Shown here: one piece after another, positions 9,401 through 21,835 of the stretch
Layout: each line of letters opens with the position of its first letter
Position numbering within the stretch: the first letter of the stretch is position 1
Assembly: GCA_028564705.1 (NCBI GenBank)
Contig: JAPXFQ010000074.1
Span: 2,559,501-2,623,500 of the forward strand
From: Apricaphanius iberus
Taxonomy: Eukaryota; Chordata; Actinopteri; Cyprinodontiformes; Aphaniidae
DNA: 64,000 nucleotides
Reading direction: 5' to 3'
The notes under the pieces: generated by a model
The model's database searches: none
Told to the model about the DNA's origin: nothing
The model's input: the letters and a program-made list of their open reading frames with translations, nothing else
Program-made: the position numbers and the translations under genes

Positions 9401-12197
9401 AGGTGCACTAACACGACTTTCTGGAATGGAGAGAGGACCAGCATAATTTTAATGCCTATATTCTTAACTGTGTCTCTTAAAAATCTAAATATCAGCTTGA
9501 AAATTACATCACCTGTACTCTTTTGTAAAACTTATTTAATCCTTAACTGTAAATCTGTGACATTGTGAATTAAAAGACTATTCTTATTTGCTAAGTTTAA
9601 TTGAACTGTACAAAAATAGAGATGCAGAACTACTTTCTGTAAATTTTCTAAGTTCAGTTGCACTTGTTTCAGCACATGTGGAAATCATTACAGATTTTTA
9701 AAAAGAACACATGGTTTATGATTTATACAGAATATATAATTGCAGTGTTGTTTAACAAAGATTGAAATTACTGGAAATTTGAAGTTTCAGACTTTAGACT
9801 TGACTTGAAACATTCCTGTCTTGATGTGGGACTTGACTCAGACCTGCCTGAATTCACTTTAGGCTTAACATCGGACGTAAGGATAACAACTTAAGACCTA
9901 CGTACTTGAGACTTGCAAAAGAATGACTTGGCACCAACTCTGCTTTTAGCCATCTATTAGGATAAATGGTCAGGAGAGTTAAATATAAATGGGAGAACAT
10001 GATTGACATACCTCAACAGCTAAAATATTACCTACTGTGAAACATTAAATCCTTGATAATTTAATGAGGGTATTTCATTCATGTATGGCAGGAGCAAAGC
10101 TTAACAATAAGGCAATTTTACATTATGTCTTCCCCCAATAATGATTAATAGACATCCTACAAATAATGAGATGGACCATCTTGAAACAATTATGATGATA
10201 TCTTGGATTTTGACCATGCATCTCTCGGTTCAACAGTTGCAACTTTTCAAAAGTATGTCCACCAGAGAAAGAAAAGTTATTAGGTTTTGTGATGAGTGTA
10301 ATCTCATCAGCATTCATCTGCTTGTGTAAAACCATTAGTGTGAATGATTTGAATAGCTGAACAAAACTGATTAAGAAAGGGGGCTCTGTTTCAGGGTATG
10401 TTCTGTCTGGAACTTCTAAAGGTGATTATGTAAAGAAGGATGTTTTATAAAGTAAAAAACACAAAAACATAGGGGACAACCCTCAGCATTTATCCCTGCA
10501 ACTCAACAGAACACCTATACTCAAAGGCTTCCTTATGTTGCTAGAAACATCCTTCAGATTTATGCTGTGAAACAGTCTTAATCATGTAAAGCACCTTGAA
10601 TTGCCCTGTGTTGAAAGTGTGCTATACAAATAAAATTGCCTTGCCTTGCCTTCTTACTCAAACTTTTAACCTTCTATAACTGAAATATCACCTAAACTGA
10701 AATAAAATCATATGAAGAGGCGGTATGAATGAAATATTTATCTATTTCATTCTGTAAAGGTAATAAATAATAATAAATGTTAGTCTTCTGATCGAAATGA
10801 CAATAACTCCGTTACATAAACACTAAACAAACAAACAACACAAAAACAGTTTTCAGCTGTATTTGTGGCAGCATCACGGTTCATATACACTATTATGATC
10901 AACAACATACAAGTGCAGCCTGATATCACTGAGCTGAATAGGCACTAGTGATGCTCTGTAAATAGTTATACGTGAGCAGTGATAATGACAAAACCTGATT
11001 TGTATTTTGATATACTACTTGAAACCAATGATTCTAAAAAAAAAACATTATTTATCTAACAACACTTATGCTGTGATTATCAGAGGACGTAGCAAATTAG
11101 TTATTGTATTCAGTCAACAAGTCTGAGATACTTGACAAATAAAAATGCATGGTGGCTTAGGATGGGACGTGCATTTTCATTTCTCAGATTTCCTGAACAT
11201 TTTTCACAAGTATCACCTAATGATGGGCAAATGTTGAAAATATGACCATGCTTTATGTTAGGTAATACTTTAGTCTAATTTGTGTGGAAAACTGCAGGAC
11301 AAAAGAAAAAGTAAAAATACTTAATGCAATAGTCAACGTTTTTTAGAGTAACCAGTTTGAAAGTGAACTTATGTGAAGTTATTATCAGTAATACTGTCCT
11401 TACTTTTTGTGAACAGAGTTCAAATCAGTGTGATTTTGTAGAAATTTAGAAAAGTTCCTCAGCCAGCAAGATCAGGCAACATAACTGTTGTGTAGCAATA
11501 TGCTGTTGTCTGACCGAGAAAAGAGCAGCAAACCTAAATGTAAAAGAGTTGGTGTTAACCATCTGCATCATATTCCATGGATATCACCATTTTCCTTGTG
11601 ATTAGTAATAAATTGCTAAATTTAGCTAGAGCAAGGGTTTATCTCACCAGCAGTTTGCTACCTTACAGCAGTATGTCCTCTACCTAAGGATATTATTTCT
11701 GAAAAGTTCACATAAACTTACTTTAAAAGTCAGAATTAAACCAATGAAACCAAAAACATTGTCTGGGGAACCTTTCCTTAATCATTTCAAATCTCTGTCT
11801 AGAAGTGAATGCCTTTTAAAGAGAGATAAGCAAACATTTTACATGTACTGTAACGAATGGTGACTTTATTCTAAGTTATTATTAAATATGTTTGGTTGTT
11901 TTGTGATTGAGCCAAATTTTCTGAGTAGGGCTTTGAGTGGCATGTGTTTGGGCTTTCTTGGAAATGTTGTGGAAATGACAGACAGTGTCCTTAAAGCACT
12001 TTTGTGTATTTTCTTCAACCTAAAGGTAGCCACTGGAAGGTAAAGGCTTGGAGGCCAGAAATCAGTTTTTTAGTGTTGCATTTTAGAAGTTTTCTTTTAA
12101 AAATGATAACATCACTATCCCTCCAAACTGCTCAAAAGCAAACCAAAGTGGTATACTTTTTTAGTGCTTCATCTGAGCTGATTTGTGCATTTAAAAT
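9401..12197. other. Gene-free AT-rich stretch
   Basis: No credible coding frame is present. Repeats of the 'gacttgagacttg' kind occur at about 9785-9945, a motif also seen near 31850-31890. A retroposon-like tail lies at 10575-10650. The rest looks like unique or heavily decayed non-coding DNA up to the L1 target site at 12198. Confidence 0.6.
10575..10650 (+). repeat. Retroposon 3'-tail-like repeat ending in CCTTG units
   Basis: 'aaagcaccttgaattgccc' is followed by 'gtgctatacaaataaaatt' and then tandem 'gccttgccttgcctt'. The same sequence is reversed at 6655-6706. A simple-repeat end of this sort is characteristic of the 3' ends of some fish LINEs and SINEs; the parent element is not present here. 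Confidence 0.6.
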
Positions 12198-12437
12198 GAT
12201 TGTTTTTACACTTTTGGGATGGCCCGGAAGATGGCGGTCTGGTCAGACACGTTCTTCTGAGCTCTTCACGACTTCAGAGTACCAAAACTTTTTAATGGAC
12301 ATTTGAGAAGCAACTACCCATCGATTGAGAAGTGAGAAACGTTCCTTGCGTTCACTTTTAACGGTAGGCTCGCTAAAAAACTATCTACTTAATAAAAAAA
12401 AAAAAAAACATTTTCACGGAGCCTAACGTTACACCGC

Positions 12438-13190
12438 TTGCTAGCTACTAGCAACGCATGCTACATGGCCAATAAACGAGACGCAAGAAACCAGAAGAAA
12501 GGAATATTAATAATGGATGATATTACCGACCATGCTTACGCTGGGTTGTGCGTTCCCTTACCAGCCTCCCCTCTCCAAAGCCCTAATCCAAAAAAACACT
12601 GCTCAAATAAGGAAGAAGAGCCGGTTTCCAACTCAGATCTACTAAAAGCCATTAACAGCTTAAATGACCGCTTCTCCAACTTTGAAAAAATGGTGTTAAA
12701 AAACACAGCGGAGATTGAAAAGGTGAAAGAAAACATGAAAGGCCTGGAAATGCAGAGCAAAGAAACAGGTGACTCTGTGTTATCACTCAAAAACCAACTC
12801 TCCACCATGCAAGAGAAGCAAGATGAAGCGGAAAGGTACAGCAGGAGGTGGAATCTCCGTCTTCTAAATCTGCCTGAGAAACCAAATGAGGATGTGAGAA
12901 AAGAAGTGTTGGAGATCATCAATTTGTTAGTCCCAGAGGAAAGAAGCAAGCTTGGATTTATGGTGGATACAGTGCACAGAGTCGGACGACCACAAGATAA
13001 TCAAAGCATGCGCCCCATCATTATACAGTTCACAATGCACACCTTCAGATTCAAGGTTTGGAGAGCATCACTCACGGCAGATGTTATGAAAGAAAAAAAG
13101 CTTCGGATGGCAGAAGATCTCACCTTTCAGGAAAAGCAAAGCAGAAACAAACTTTGGCCTCTCGTCAAGCAAGCACGCACCGAAGGGTAA
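12438..13190 (+). CDS. L1 ORF1 protein (RNA-binding, coiled-coil/RRM type)
   Basis: This 250-residue open frame has the three-part plan of L1 ORF1 proteins. A basic, Pro/Ser-rich N-terminus (residues 1-65) is followed by a coiled coil of heptads (about 65-135, 'LNDRFSNFEKMVLKN', 'EIEKVKENMKGLE'). Then comes an RRM-like core and C-terminal domain beginning at 'ERYSRRWNLRLLNLPE' and including 'DTVHRVGRP'. The family trimerises and coats LINE RNA in a cytoplasmic particle. The first ATG (12438) gives the longest frame; an ATG at residue 26 (MDDITD) is an alternative start. It appears intact, although the C-terminus ends at an early TAA, after which related sequence ('WQGPVAIIDGVRFTA') continues in the same or a near frame. 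Confidence 0.8.
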   Translation: MLATSNACYMANKRDARNQKKGILIMDDITDHAYAGLCVPLPASPLQSPNPKKHCSNKEEEPVSNSDLLKAINSLNDRFSNFEKMVLKNTAEIEKVKENMKGLEMQSKETGDSVLSLKNQLSTMQEKQDEAERYSRRWNLRLLNLPEKPNEDVRKEVLEIINLLVPEERSKLGFMVDTVHRVGRPQDNQSMRPIIIQFTMHTFRFKVWRASLTADVMKEKKLRMAEDLTFQEKQSRNKLWPLVKQARTEG

Positions 13191-13525
13191 AAGACTAAAT
13201 GGCAGGGTCCTGTGGCCATTATTGATGGTGTGAGATTTACTGCGTAAGTCAGGACATTGTTAATTCAGTTGTTCCACTAACCTTTAAGATGTTGCCCATG
13301 TTTTATATGTTTTTTACATGTTTATGTAAATGGGGCGTCATACTCACTTCTGTTGTTTAAACTATATGGTACAGTTTTTTTTTTTTTTAAGGTACTCAAC
13401 TCTCAGCGTTTAATACTTGTTCAATACTTTTACATAAAGTATAACTCTCTGATAGTCTCAACTCAGAGCTTTGGTTCATAGTTTCATTCACAGACATCCA
13501 CTTTATCTTTCTTTTCCTTCATTTC

Positions 13526-16500
13526 ATGGCAGACAATTTTAACTCTTTAAAAATAATATCTCTTAATGTTAATGGCATTCGTGATATAACCAAAAGGAAA
13601 TATATCTTTATTTTTTGTTAACGAAAAAATGCTGATTTAATATTCCTACAAGAGACTCATTCAGTTGACAGTGATGTTAAATTTTGGAAGTCTCAATGGG
13701 GTGATCAGAGCTACTTTTGTCACTTCTCCCAGCAGTCTGCAGGGGTTGCCATCCTTCTTAACAAATTTAATAGCGACATAATCGAATCTTTTAAATCAGA
13801 TGAGGGCAGATGGTTAATCTTGATACTCAAACTGAATAACTCCTACTTTCTAATATGTAATTTATATAGCCACAATCACCCAGCTCAAGCAAAGATTATG
13901 ATTTCACAACTTTGCAACAAATTAGTTGTCCTCAAAAACAAATACAAGGAAGCACACATTATAATTGGTGGTGATTTTAATGATGCACCGAATGATTTTA
14001 TAGATAGAATACCTGCAAGAACAACTCAAAACTCAAGATTTAAATGTACAACCTTTCTCTCTGAACAACTTTCTGTTGTTGACATCTGGCGTTTCCTAAA
14101 CCCTGACAAAAAAGAATTTACTTGGAGCAATGCTAACAGATCTTTACAATCAAGAATCGATTTATGGTTTATATCCCCATCTAGTACTCAATTTGTTTTA
14201 GAAGCCTCCCATGAATACGCCCCCTTATCAGATCATAATTTAATTACTATTCATCTAACCGGAACGCAACAGAAAAACAGTAATTTACGGGGTTACTGGA
14301 AATTAAACACTAATCTGCTCAAAGATGATATATTCTGCAATTTAGTCAATTTAACTGCAATACAGACCTTTGGTAATAGTGATTCTGGTCACACTCAAAA
14401 ATGGGAATACTTTAAATTTATAATTAGGGAATTAGCAATAAATAGGGCCAAGGATATCAAGAAAAATAATTTGATTAAAGAAATCGATATTATGAATGAA
14501 CTCTATTACTTACTACAGAAAACTTCCCTTTCAGAGGAAGAAAAAATTCAAATGAAAAAATTAAGAGAAGACATAGACATCTTATATATCAATATGGCTA
14601 AGGGCGCATTTATAAGATCTAGAGCAAAATGGTTGGAGCAGGGAGAAAAAAATTCAAGTTATTTTTTTGCCTTAGAGAAACGTAATCACAAAAGAAATAA
14701 TATAGTATCTCTAAAGATTAATGATAACATAATTGGCAATCCCTCAGAGATCTCAAAGTATGTTTGGTCTTTTTACAGTAATATTTACAAATCTAATTTT
14801 CAAGTGGATGATTGTGAGACATTTTTTAGTTTAATTCAATCAATCACTCCCGGTATCTCTGAGCAATTTAAAAAAGATTGTGAGGAACCCATTACAAAAC
14901 TGGAAATCTTAGAAGCTGTTAAATCTCTTAGTAAAGGAAAGTCGCCTGGTATAGATGGGATTCCTGTTGAGTTTTATCTTCACTTTTGGAACATAGTGGA
15001 AAACCCTTTAATAGAATTATTTTATGAATGTCTAGATAAAAAGGAAAGGTCAGATACTATGAAACAGGGCCTAATAACCCTAATCCCCAAACCAGAAAAA
15101 GACCACTTACTAATTGAAAACTAGAGACCCATCACGCTCTTAAACTGTGATTATAAGATCTTTTCTTTAATCTTTGCCAAACGCCTAAAAAGAGGTCTTA
15201 ATGAGATTATAGGTGAAACTCAAACTGGGTTTATGGCTAATCGTCATATAAGCTCTAACATACGACTTGTTCTTGACCTTTTAGATTATTCTAACTATAT
15301 CGAATCTGAGGCTCTTGTTGTTTTTCTCGATTTCTATAAAGCATTCGACACCGTGGAACACAAATTCTTATACAAAGCACTCCAACTTTTCGGTTTTGGT
15401 CCAAATTTTGTTTCAACAGTTGAAATATTTTATAAGAATATTGATAGTAATGTTTTGTTATACCCACACACTACACAAAGATTCCCTGTTATGAGATCTG
15501 TTCGCCAAGGTTGTCCCATTTCACCTTTTTTATTTTTAATTGTCGTTGAATTATTGTCATTGCATATTCTCCATGATCCTGTTCTTAAAGGTTTATCTAT
15601 CTTTGGTAAAGAGATAAAAATAACGCAATTGGCGGATGATACGGCTTTATTTTTAAAAGATAAACAACAGGTTGAACATGCTATATCTCTTGTAGACTTA
15701 TTTTCAGCTGCATCTGGTCTAAAACTAAACAAATCCAAGTTTGAAATTCTGTGTTTATCTCAAACTGAGGATAAAAGCTTTCATAACATACCTGTTAAAA
15801 ACTGTGTTAAATACCTTGGAATTCATGTTTGTAAGGACCTGATGGAACGACAGCTTCTCAACTTCTCCTCAAAAATACACAAAACCAAATCCATCTTAAA
15901 CATGTGGCTACAAAGAGACCTTTCCGTCATAGGAACAATTTTATTAACCAAAGCTGAAGGAATTTCACATTTGGTCTATCCTGCTCTCTCCCTCACTGTT
16001 CTGGACTCAACCTGCAAAGACATAAACAACATTTTCATTAACTTTGTATGGAAGAACAAACACCACTTCATGAGGAAGGAAATCTTGTCTGGATCCAGGG
16101 AGGAAGGTGGCTTCGAACTTTTGGACTTTAAGGACTTAAATTATACATTTAAACTGAAATGGGTTAAAGAGTGTTTGAGAACCCCTGACTCAATATGGTA
16201 TTTTATCCCTCACAACATATTTAAACAAGTAGGAGGTCTTCATTTTCTGTTAAAATGTAATTATAATGTTGCCAAACTTCCCCTCAATTTGTCAAAATTC
16301 TATCAGCAGGCTTTATTGGCATGAAAATTATGCTACTCACACAATTTTTCTCCACACAAAACAATAATTTGGAATAATGAATATATTACTAAAGGAAATA
16401 AGTCCCTCTATTGCCAAAAGTGGGTGGAAAAAAACATAATACTTTTAAAGGATCTTTTTACCAACGAAGGTCATGTAATGTCATATGAGATATTTTTACA

Positions 16501-17314
16501 AAAAAGAGGATTTCCTATCAAACCTAAGGAGTATAAATTTATAGTTAGTTCTATCCCCAATGGTTTGAAAGAGTTAATGAAAGGCTGTAGTATTCTACAA
16601 GAGGTTATTAACCCCCAATGGACACTTTACTTAGATGGAATCCAATTTATTAGTTATAAATGTACCAATAAACATATTAGAAGATGCTTTTATGGCAAAA
16701 GGAAAATAATCCCTCATGGAAAGACTTATTGGAACTCCCTATTTAATGATATAAATTGGAGTAAAGCTTGGCTTCTCCCATTTAAATTTTTAATTTCAAA
16801 CAAAATTAGAGAATTACATCTCAAGCTTTTGCATAACGTCTACCCTACTAATGCATTTGCATGCAGGTTTTCTGACATTGATGACAGCTGTACCTTCTGC
16901 AAAAAAAATAGAGAAAATATCATCCACTTATTTTATAAATGCCCATTCTGTATAAGTTTCTGGAAAGATTTGGAAAATTTTCTTTTAGTTAAAACTACTA
17001 TTAAGTATAACTTTGATGAGAACATTTTTATTTTTGGTTTCTCCTCTCACAATAATAAATCTAACATAATAAACCTTTTCATACTACTAGGTAAATTCCA
17101 TATCCATAAAGCCAAAATGTCTAATACAAATCCCTCATTCCCATTATTTTTAATCGAATTAAGAATATATTTTGAGTCTCTACTATATGTTGAATCTAAT
17201 AAGAAATGTATTTCAGCTATTGAATTTTATTTAAATTATATTCAGAGAACATGTCTGCCTATGAATGTCGTTTTTATTTACTTGTTCTTAAATTTATTAA
17301 TTTATTTCAGATAG
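13526..17314 (+). pseudogene. L1 ORF2: endonuclease, reverse transcriptase, C-terminal zinc knuckle
   Basis: All readable pieces share one frame from the ATG at 13526. The apurinic-type endonuclease opens with 'ISLNVNGIRD' and 'FLQETH' and contains 'GGDFNDAP' and 'PLSDHNLI'. The reverse transcriptase shows 'KGKSPGIDGIPVEFY', 'DFYKAFDTVEH', 'RQGCPISPFLF' and the catalytic 'LADD' (about 15630). A C-terminal Cys/His motif, 'CTFCKKNRENIIHLFYKC', lies near 16895. Three stops break it: TAA at 13619-13621, TAG at 15122-15124 and TGA at 16322-16324. The last two fall where relatives carry Trp, so each could be a single G-to-A change. Length and order match L1-group ORF2 of about 1,260 residues. As it stands the protein would not be made. 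Confidence 0.88.
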
Positions 17315-17515
17315 TTGCTTTATAATTTTTTATATTTCTTATATTATTTATCTGGCATATTTTATTTTTTCTAAATGTTTTAGTAATGTTTCTTTTATAT
17401 GAATTAGTTTTTTTTTTACCTTTGTCATGGTCTGGAATTTTTTTGTTCTTTATATTGTTATCATTATTGAATGAAAAATAAAGATATTTGAAAAAAAAAA
17501 AAAAAAGATTGTTTT

Positions 17516-19640
17516 GCTCCAAGTGTTTTTGAGACATAACAATTTTTATGTAGACCGATGACATAACCGTCTCCTTAGAAAGAGATGTGAGAAATGTTGT
17601 TCTCTTGTTATTACATGATCTACATTTATTTTGCAAAAACTTTATTGAAAACTAGGTTAATAGTTAACTAGAATATTTTAAACTCACATTAACATTTTAC
17701 AATGAACAAGGTAGCAGTCCTTTATATTAAATAAACAGATTTTTTTGACAGAGAATAAATGGCATTTAGTGTTTCTCTGGAACTTTTACAACTGTGTTTG
17801 TTCAGATTTCTTGACAAGATAACTTTACATTTACCTCCCCCGTTAAATAGCATAGCTAAATTGCTGAATTAGAGTAAATTTTTAGCATTTTCACAAAGAT
17901 ATAAGTAGTTTAATTTTCAAATCCAAGAAAACTTTCTTCCGGCACTTTAAAAGCAAGTATACTGGCCCAAAGGGCCTTAATGTAATATGTTAATGGATAA
18001 AACATTCGCACTAGGAGAGTGCAAAGCAGCCAGTATTAATGTATCTTTATTTGGATGTTTTAAGTGCATGTGATTATAAATAGCAGATTTTGAAAGATAT
18101 TTGATATCTCTGCATCTGTTGACTTCACTTTTGCACACATTAAATATTCCTTTGGTTTCATCTACAAAAGACAGAGTAATTTAAACATACCAAATGTCTC
18201 CCACAGGTGCAATTCGACATAACAGCACAAGCCTTGTTTTAAACTTTTTTAACCAAATGTTAATGTTACTCTGTGAACAGCTTATTGTCTAAATTAAGCT
18301 AACAGAGGTACGTGAAATGAGTCATCATGAGAGCACCCGACTGCATACGTTAATACTAATGCAGCGTAATGGATAATCTTCCGGTCAAACTCCGCCTCCC
18401 GAAAGTTATAGACTTTCTCTGGAACACTGTTAAGGTACAAAAATCTATTCAGCATAAATAGTGATGCAGTTAAGGTTTTTTTCTCTGTTGCTGTGTTGAG
18501 CAGCTGTGTCAGTCACCTCTTTTACTTACCCCCCCTCCCCGACTTATGAACGTCACTCACTCACTCGCTCACTCACTCATCCAGGCATGCACTGTGGTCT
18601 CACGAGGAAATGCAACTTTTTGATATATGTTTTTCTGGTTCCCAAACACAAATATATTTTTTTAAGTCTGCAATTTGTTCAAAATAAGTATTTGTAAAAA
18701 TCACATTATTTGTGCTTTTCCGAATACCATAAAATCCACAATACAAAGTAAACGGCCCTATATAAAAAAAGCAACAACTAACAAAACAAAAAAATAAATG
18801 CACAAAATACATAAGTAAAATTTTATAGTTTCTTATGAGAATTTTGAGCTTTTTGGGTGTATTCAGATTATGTAAGCCAGAATTCAAATCTTCAACCATC
18901 CTAATCAGAGTTTCTTTTAATACTTTAATTAGATGCCTTAAAAGCCTTCAGTAGACAGGGATTAAATTTTTGCATTTATCTGCACTTCAAAGGAGGCCAT
19001 ACTATAAAATGGCAAAATAGCCACTCCAGCTGCCTTGTCTAGTCAGCAACTAGAAAATAAAATGTCACCAAAGGTCATTACACTTTTTCAAAGCTAAACA
19101 GACACACAATCTGGTTAGTTTTGGAGTTCTGTAATCAGGAAAGTGATCACAAAAGGTAATGCTGAAAAAGAGTTTGACTCACGTTAAATTTAGGCTTTTC
19201 AGGCTGAGGTACCTTTTGAAAACACAATTAAGCCTGTTACTTAGATTCATATCCTTACAGAGCAACACACCCCTTCCAGATTCTTCCACCAGCTACATAT
19301 CTGGTTTGACAAATAAAACAAAAGGAGGACCGATAGACATGCGGGGGAGGGCTTCTTTGCTATTCCAAATCCAAATTGCTACGGAGGTGTGGCCGACACT
19401 TGGTCAAAGCAGGAAGATGGCTGACATCTGAAAAAAGGTTGAGCCAGTAGCAATGCCCTGTTCAAATTTAAGTATAGTGTAAAATTTGAAAATGAGAGGG
19501 CACACAAGTTACGGGTTTTGGTTGAAAATAAATATTTTTTACCAAAACGAACTAAAATACCAAACATAATGACCAGACATGTAGCAAGCACTATTAGACA
19601 TTCATGATACAGTTTATACAGAGGCATCCATGCCTCAAAA
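17516..19640. other. Gene-free stretch
   Basis: I see no supportable gene. There is a short CACT-rich run ('actcactcactcgctcact') near 18553-18580 and otherwise AT-rich unique-looking sequence. The small frames (18506-18697, 19159-19431 and others) lack any family signal. Confidence 0.5.
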
Positions 19641-19649
19641 GGTTGGAAC

Positions 19650-19765
19650 TCATCTTGAAACCGGAGGGTTGTTCAAACCAAAACTCTATCTGTCCATCTC
19701 GGTTGTTGCATCCTTGGGCAAGACACTTCACCCACCTTGCCACCTGTTGGTGGTAAGAGAGCCCA
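19650..19765 (+). repeat. Short dispersed repeat fragment
   Basis: The phrases 'ccttgggcaagacacttcac' and 'ccaccttgccacctgttgg' belong to a very common fish dispersed repeat. It is followed by a small tandem duplication ('cagtattatgcagc', about 19780-19800) and then by L2 sequence. The class is uncertain. Confidence 0.45.
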
Positions 19766-19805
19766 GTGGCGCCAGTATTATGCAGCCAGTATTATGCAGC
19801 CAGTC

Positions 19806-20930
19806 AGTTGCACCAAGGTTCTGTGCTTGGAGCGATTCTCTTTACTATAAAAATGCTTCCAATTGGTAAAATAATTAGACAACATGATATGAATTTCCAC
19901 AGTTATGCTGATGATACACAACTATATTTATCCATAAAACCTAATGAATCAAATCAGTTAGGTAGATTACCAGCATGTCTCGAAGACATAAAAACCTGGA
20001 TGACTCAGAATTTTCTGCTTTTAAATTCAGACAAGACAGAAGTTGTTGTCTTTGGACCAGAAGCTTTAAAAAGGAAACTGCTAAGTCAATCACTTTATTC
20101 AGGTGACATTAATTTGGCCTCTGGCAATAATGTAAATAACCTCAGTGTAATCTTTGACCAAGAGATTACATTTAAATCCCATATTAAACAGGTTTCCAAT
20201 ATTTCTTTCTTCCACCTCCGGAATATTGCTACAATTGGAGACATCCTGTCCAGGAAGGAAGCAGAGAAACTAGTCCATGCATTTGTTACTTCAAGGCTGG
20301 ACAGATGTAATTTCTTATTGTCAGGAAGTCCACAAAAAGCAATTTAAAGCCTTCAGTTGATCCAAAAGGCTGCAGCAAGAGTTCTGATTAACATTAAAAA
20401 AAGATCACGTTTCTCCTGTTTTAGCTTCTCTCCATTGGCTCCCTGTTAAATCCAGAATAGAGTTTAAGATCCTCCTCTTTACATATTAAACCTTTAATAA
20501 TCAATTTCCATCGTACATCAGAGATCTGTTTGTTCCATATCTTCCTGACAGAGCACTTCTGTCTCAGACTGCAGACTGGTTTACTGGTAGTTCCTAGGAT
20601 TTCTAAAAGAAAAATGGGATGCAGATCTTTTAGTTTTCAGGCTCCTCTCCTGTGGAACCAGCTCAAGTTTTAGTCCGTGAGGCAGATACTCTGTCTATTT
20701 GGCTTATAGTTATAGTTAGAATGGATTAGGTTATCCTGAGCTATTTTTGTAGTTATGCTGCTATAGAATTAGACTGTTGGAGGACAGACTTACCACTTTT
20801 CTTAACTCTTCTACTTTTCTACTTATCCTACTGCTCTCCAGATAAATTTTTTCTGCCTTTAGTACGATTGTTAATCTTTTTTTCTCTCAGTGTTTTTCTC
20901 CCCATAGAAGCTCCACTCGGTCTGGTATCA
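19806..20930 (+). pseudogene. L2-clade LINE reverse transcriptase fragment, plus strand
   Basis: The fragment starts inside the reverse transcriptase at 'GSVLGAILFTIKMLPIGK', just upstream of the catalytic box 'FHSYADDTQLYL' (about 19900). It runs through the thumb region ('LLLNSDKTEVVVFGPEAL', 'VTSRLDRCNFLLSGSPQKA') to a stop near 20345. Further L2-like sequence follows in shifted frames ('aagccttcagttgatcc') down to a 3' UTR. It lacks the endonuclease and the first half of the RT. It abuts, tail to tail, the minus-strand copy starting at 20935, which probably inserted into its 3' UTR. The protein is close to that encoded at 21836-22753. Dead copy. Confidence 0.85.
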
Positions 20931-21479
20931 ATTCAATTCAATTCAATTCAGTTTATTTATATAGCCCCGTTTCACAACAGATGTCATCTCAAGGCACTTT
21001 ACAAGAAGAGTTATTACAATACAATGTTTAATTTAGAAATTAGAGAACCACAGAAGATTGCGTCGTGTAATTCTCAGCAATCCCTCACACTGAGCAAGCA
21101 CGAAGCGACAGTGGAAAGGAAAAACTCCCTTTTAACAGGAAGAAACCTCCGGCAGAACCAGGCTCAGCACAAGCGGTCATCTGCCGAGACCGTCTGTGGT
21201 TTGGAGAATACAGAACAGAGACACAGAACAGAGACACAGAACAGAGACACAGAAAGAACAACACAACTGATGCAGAAGTTTGTTGCAGGACGTGGAGAAC
21301 TTTCCGTCACTGCAATGCCATCTTAGTCAGGGTCGTCAAGCAGGGCGGGTCAGGAGCACCTACTGTAGGAGGAGACTAAGAGAAAACTGGTTAGCGCTTG
21401 AATTGACAGCACATCATGTAGTTGGGGAGAAGTAGGAGAGAAAGTAGGAACAGACCCTAATAATGTCCTCCAACGGCCT

Positions 21480-21800
21480 AGCCTAAAGCAGCATAGCTAC
21501 TAGCATTAACCTGTCTCCTATCTACTAGGAGACCTAGCTACTAACACTTTCTACCTGGCTTACATTAACCTATCTCTACCTAGCTACTCTACCTCTTCCT
21601 ATCTCTTCCTAGCTTTTGATACTCTACCTGACTACTAACATTAACCTGTCTCCTAGCTACTAGGAGACCTAGCTACTAACACTCTCTACTTGGCTTACAT
21701 TAATCTATCTCTACGTAGCTACTCTACCTCTTCATATCCCTTCCTAGCTTTTGACACTCTAACTAGCTACTAACATTAACCTATCTCTTCCTAGCTACCT
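21480..21800. repeat. Duplicated CTAGCTACT-rich block in the LINE 3' UTR
   Basis: A segment of about 135-140 bp containing 'aggagacctagctactaaca' and 'ggcttacattaa' occurs twice in succession (about 21525 and 21663), followed by a partial third copy. It is internal to copy B's 3' UTR. Confidence 0.7.
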
Positions 21801-21835
21801 GTCTAACCTGTCTCTAACTGCCTATTAACATATCT

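Larger units (their letters stand above)
12207..17506 (+). mobile_element. L1-group LINE, nearly full length
   Basis: The element is framed by a 9-bp direct repeat 'gattgtttt' (12198-12206 and 17507-17515). It ends in an AATAAA signal (about 17478) and a 16-A tail at 17491-17506, all signs of target-primed reverse transcription. It begins with a 5' leader containing 'gaagatggcggtc', followed by ORF1 (12438-13190), a ~335-bp spacer and ORF2 (13526-17314). At 5.3 kb it is close to complete. ORF1 is open and ORF2 has three in-frame stops but no obvious frameshift, so the insertion is not ancient. Confidence 0.9.

Noticed and set aside
12536..12949. 137-residue minus-strand frame
   Set aside because: It is the shadow of L1 ORF1, whose coiled-coil and RRM-like pattern on the plus strand explains the region.
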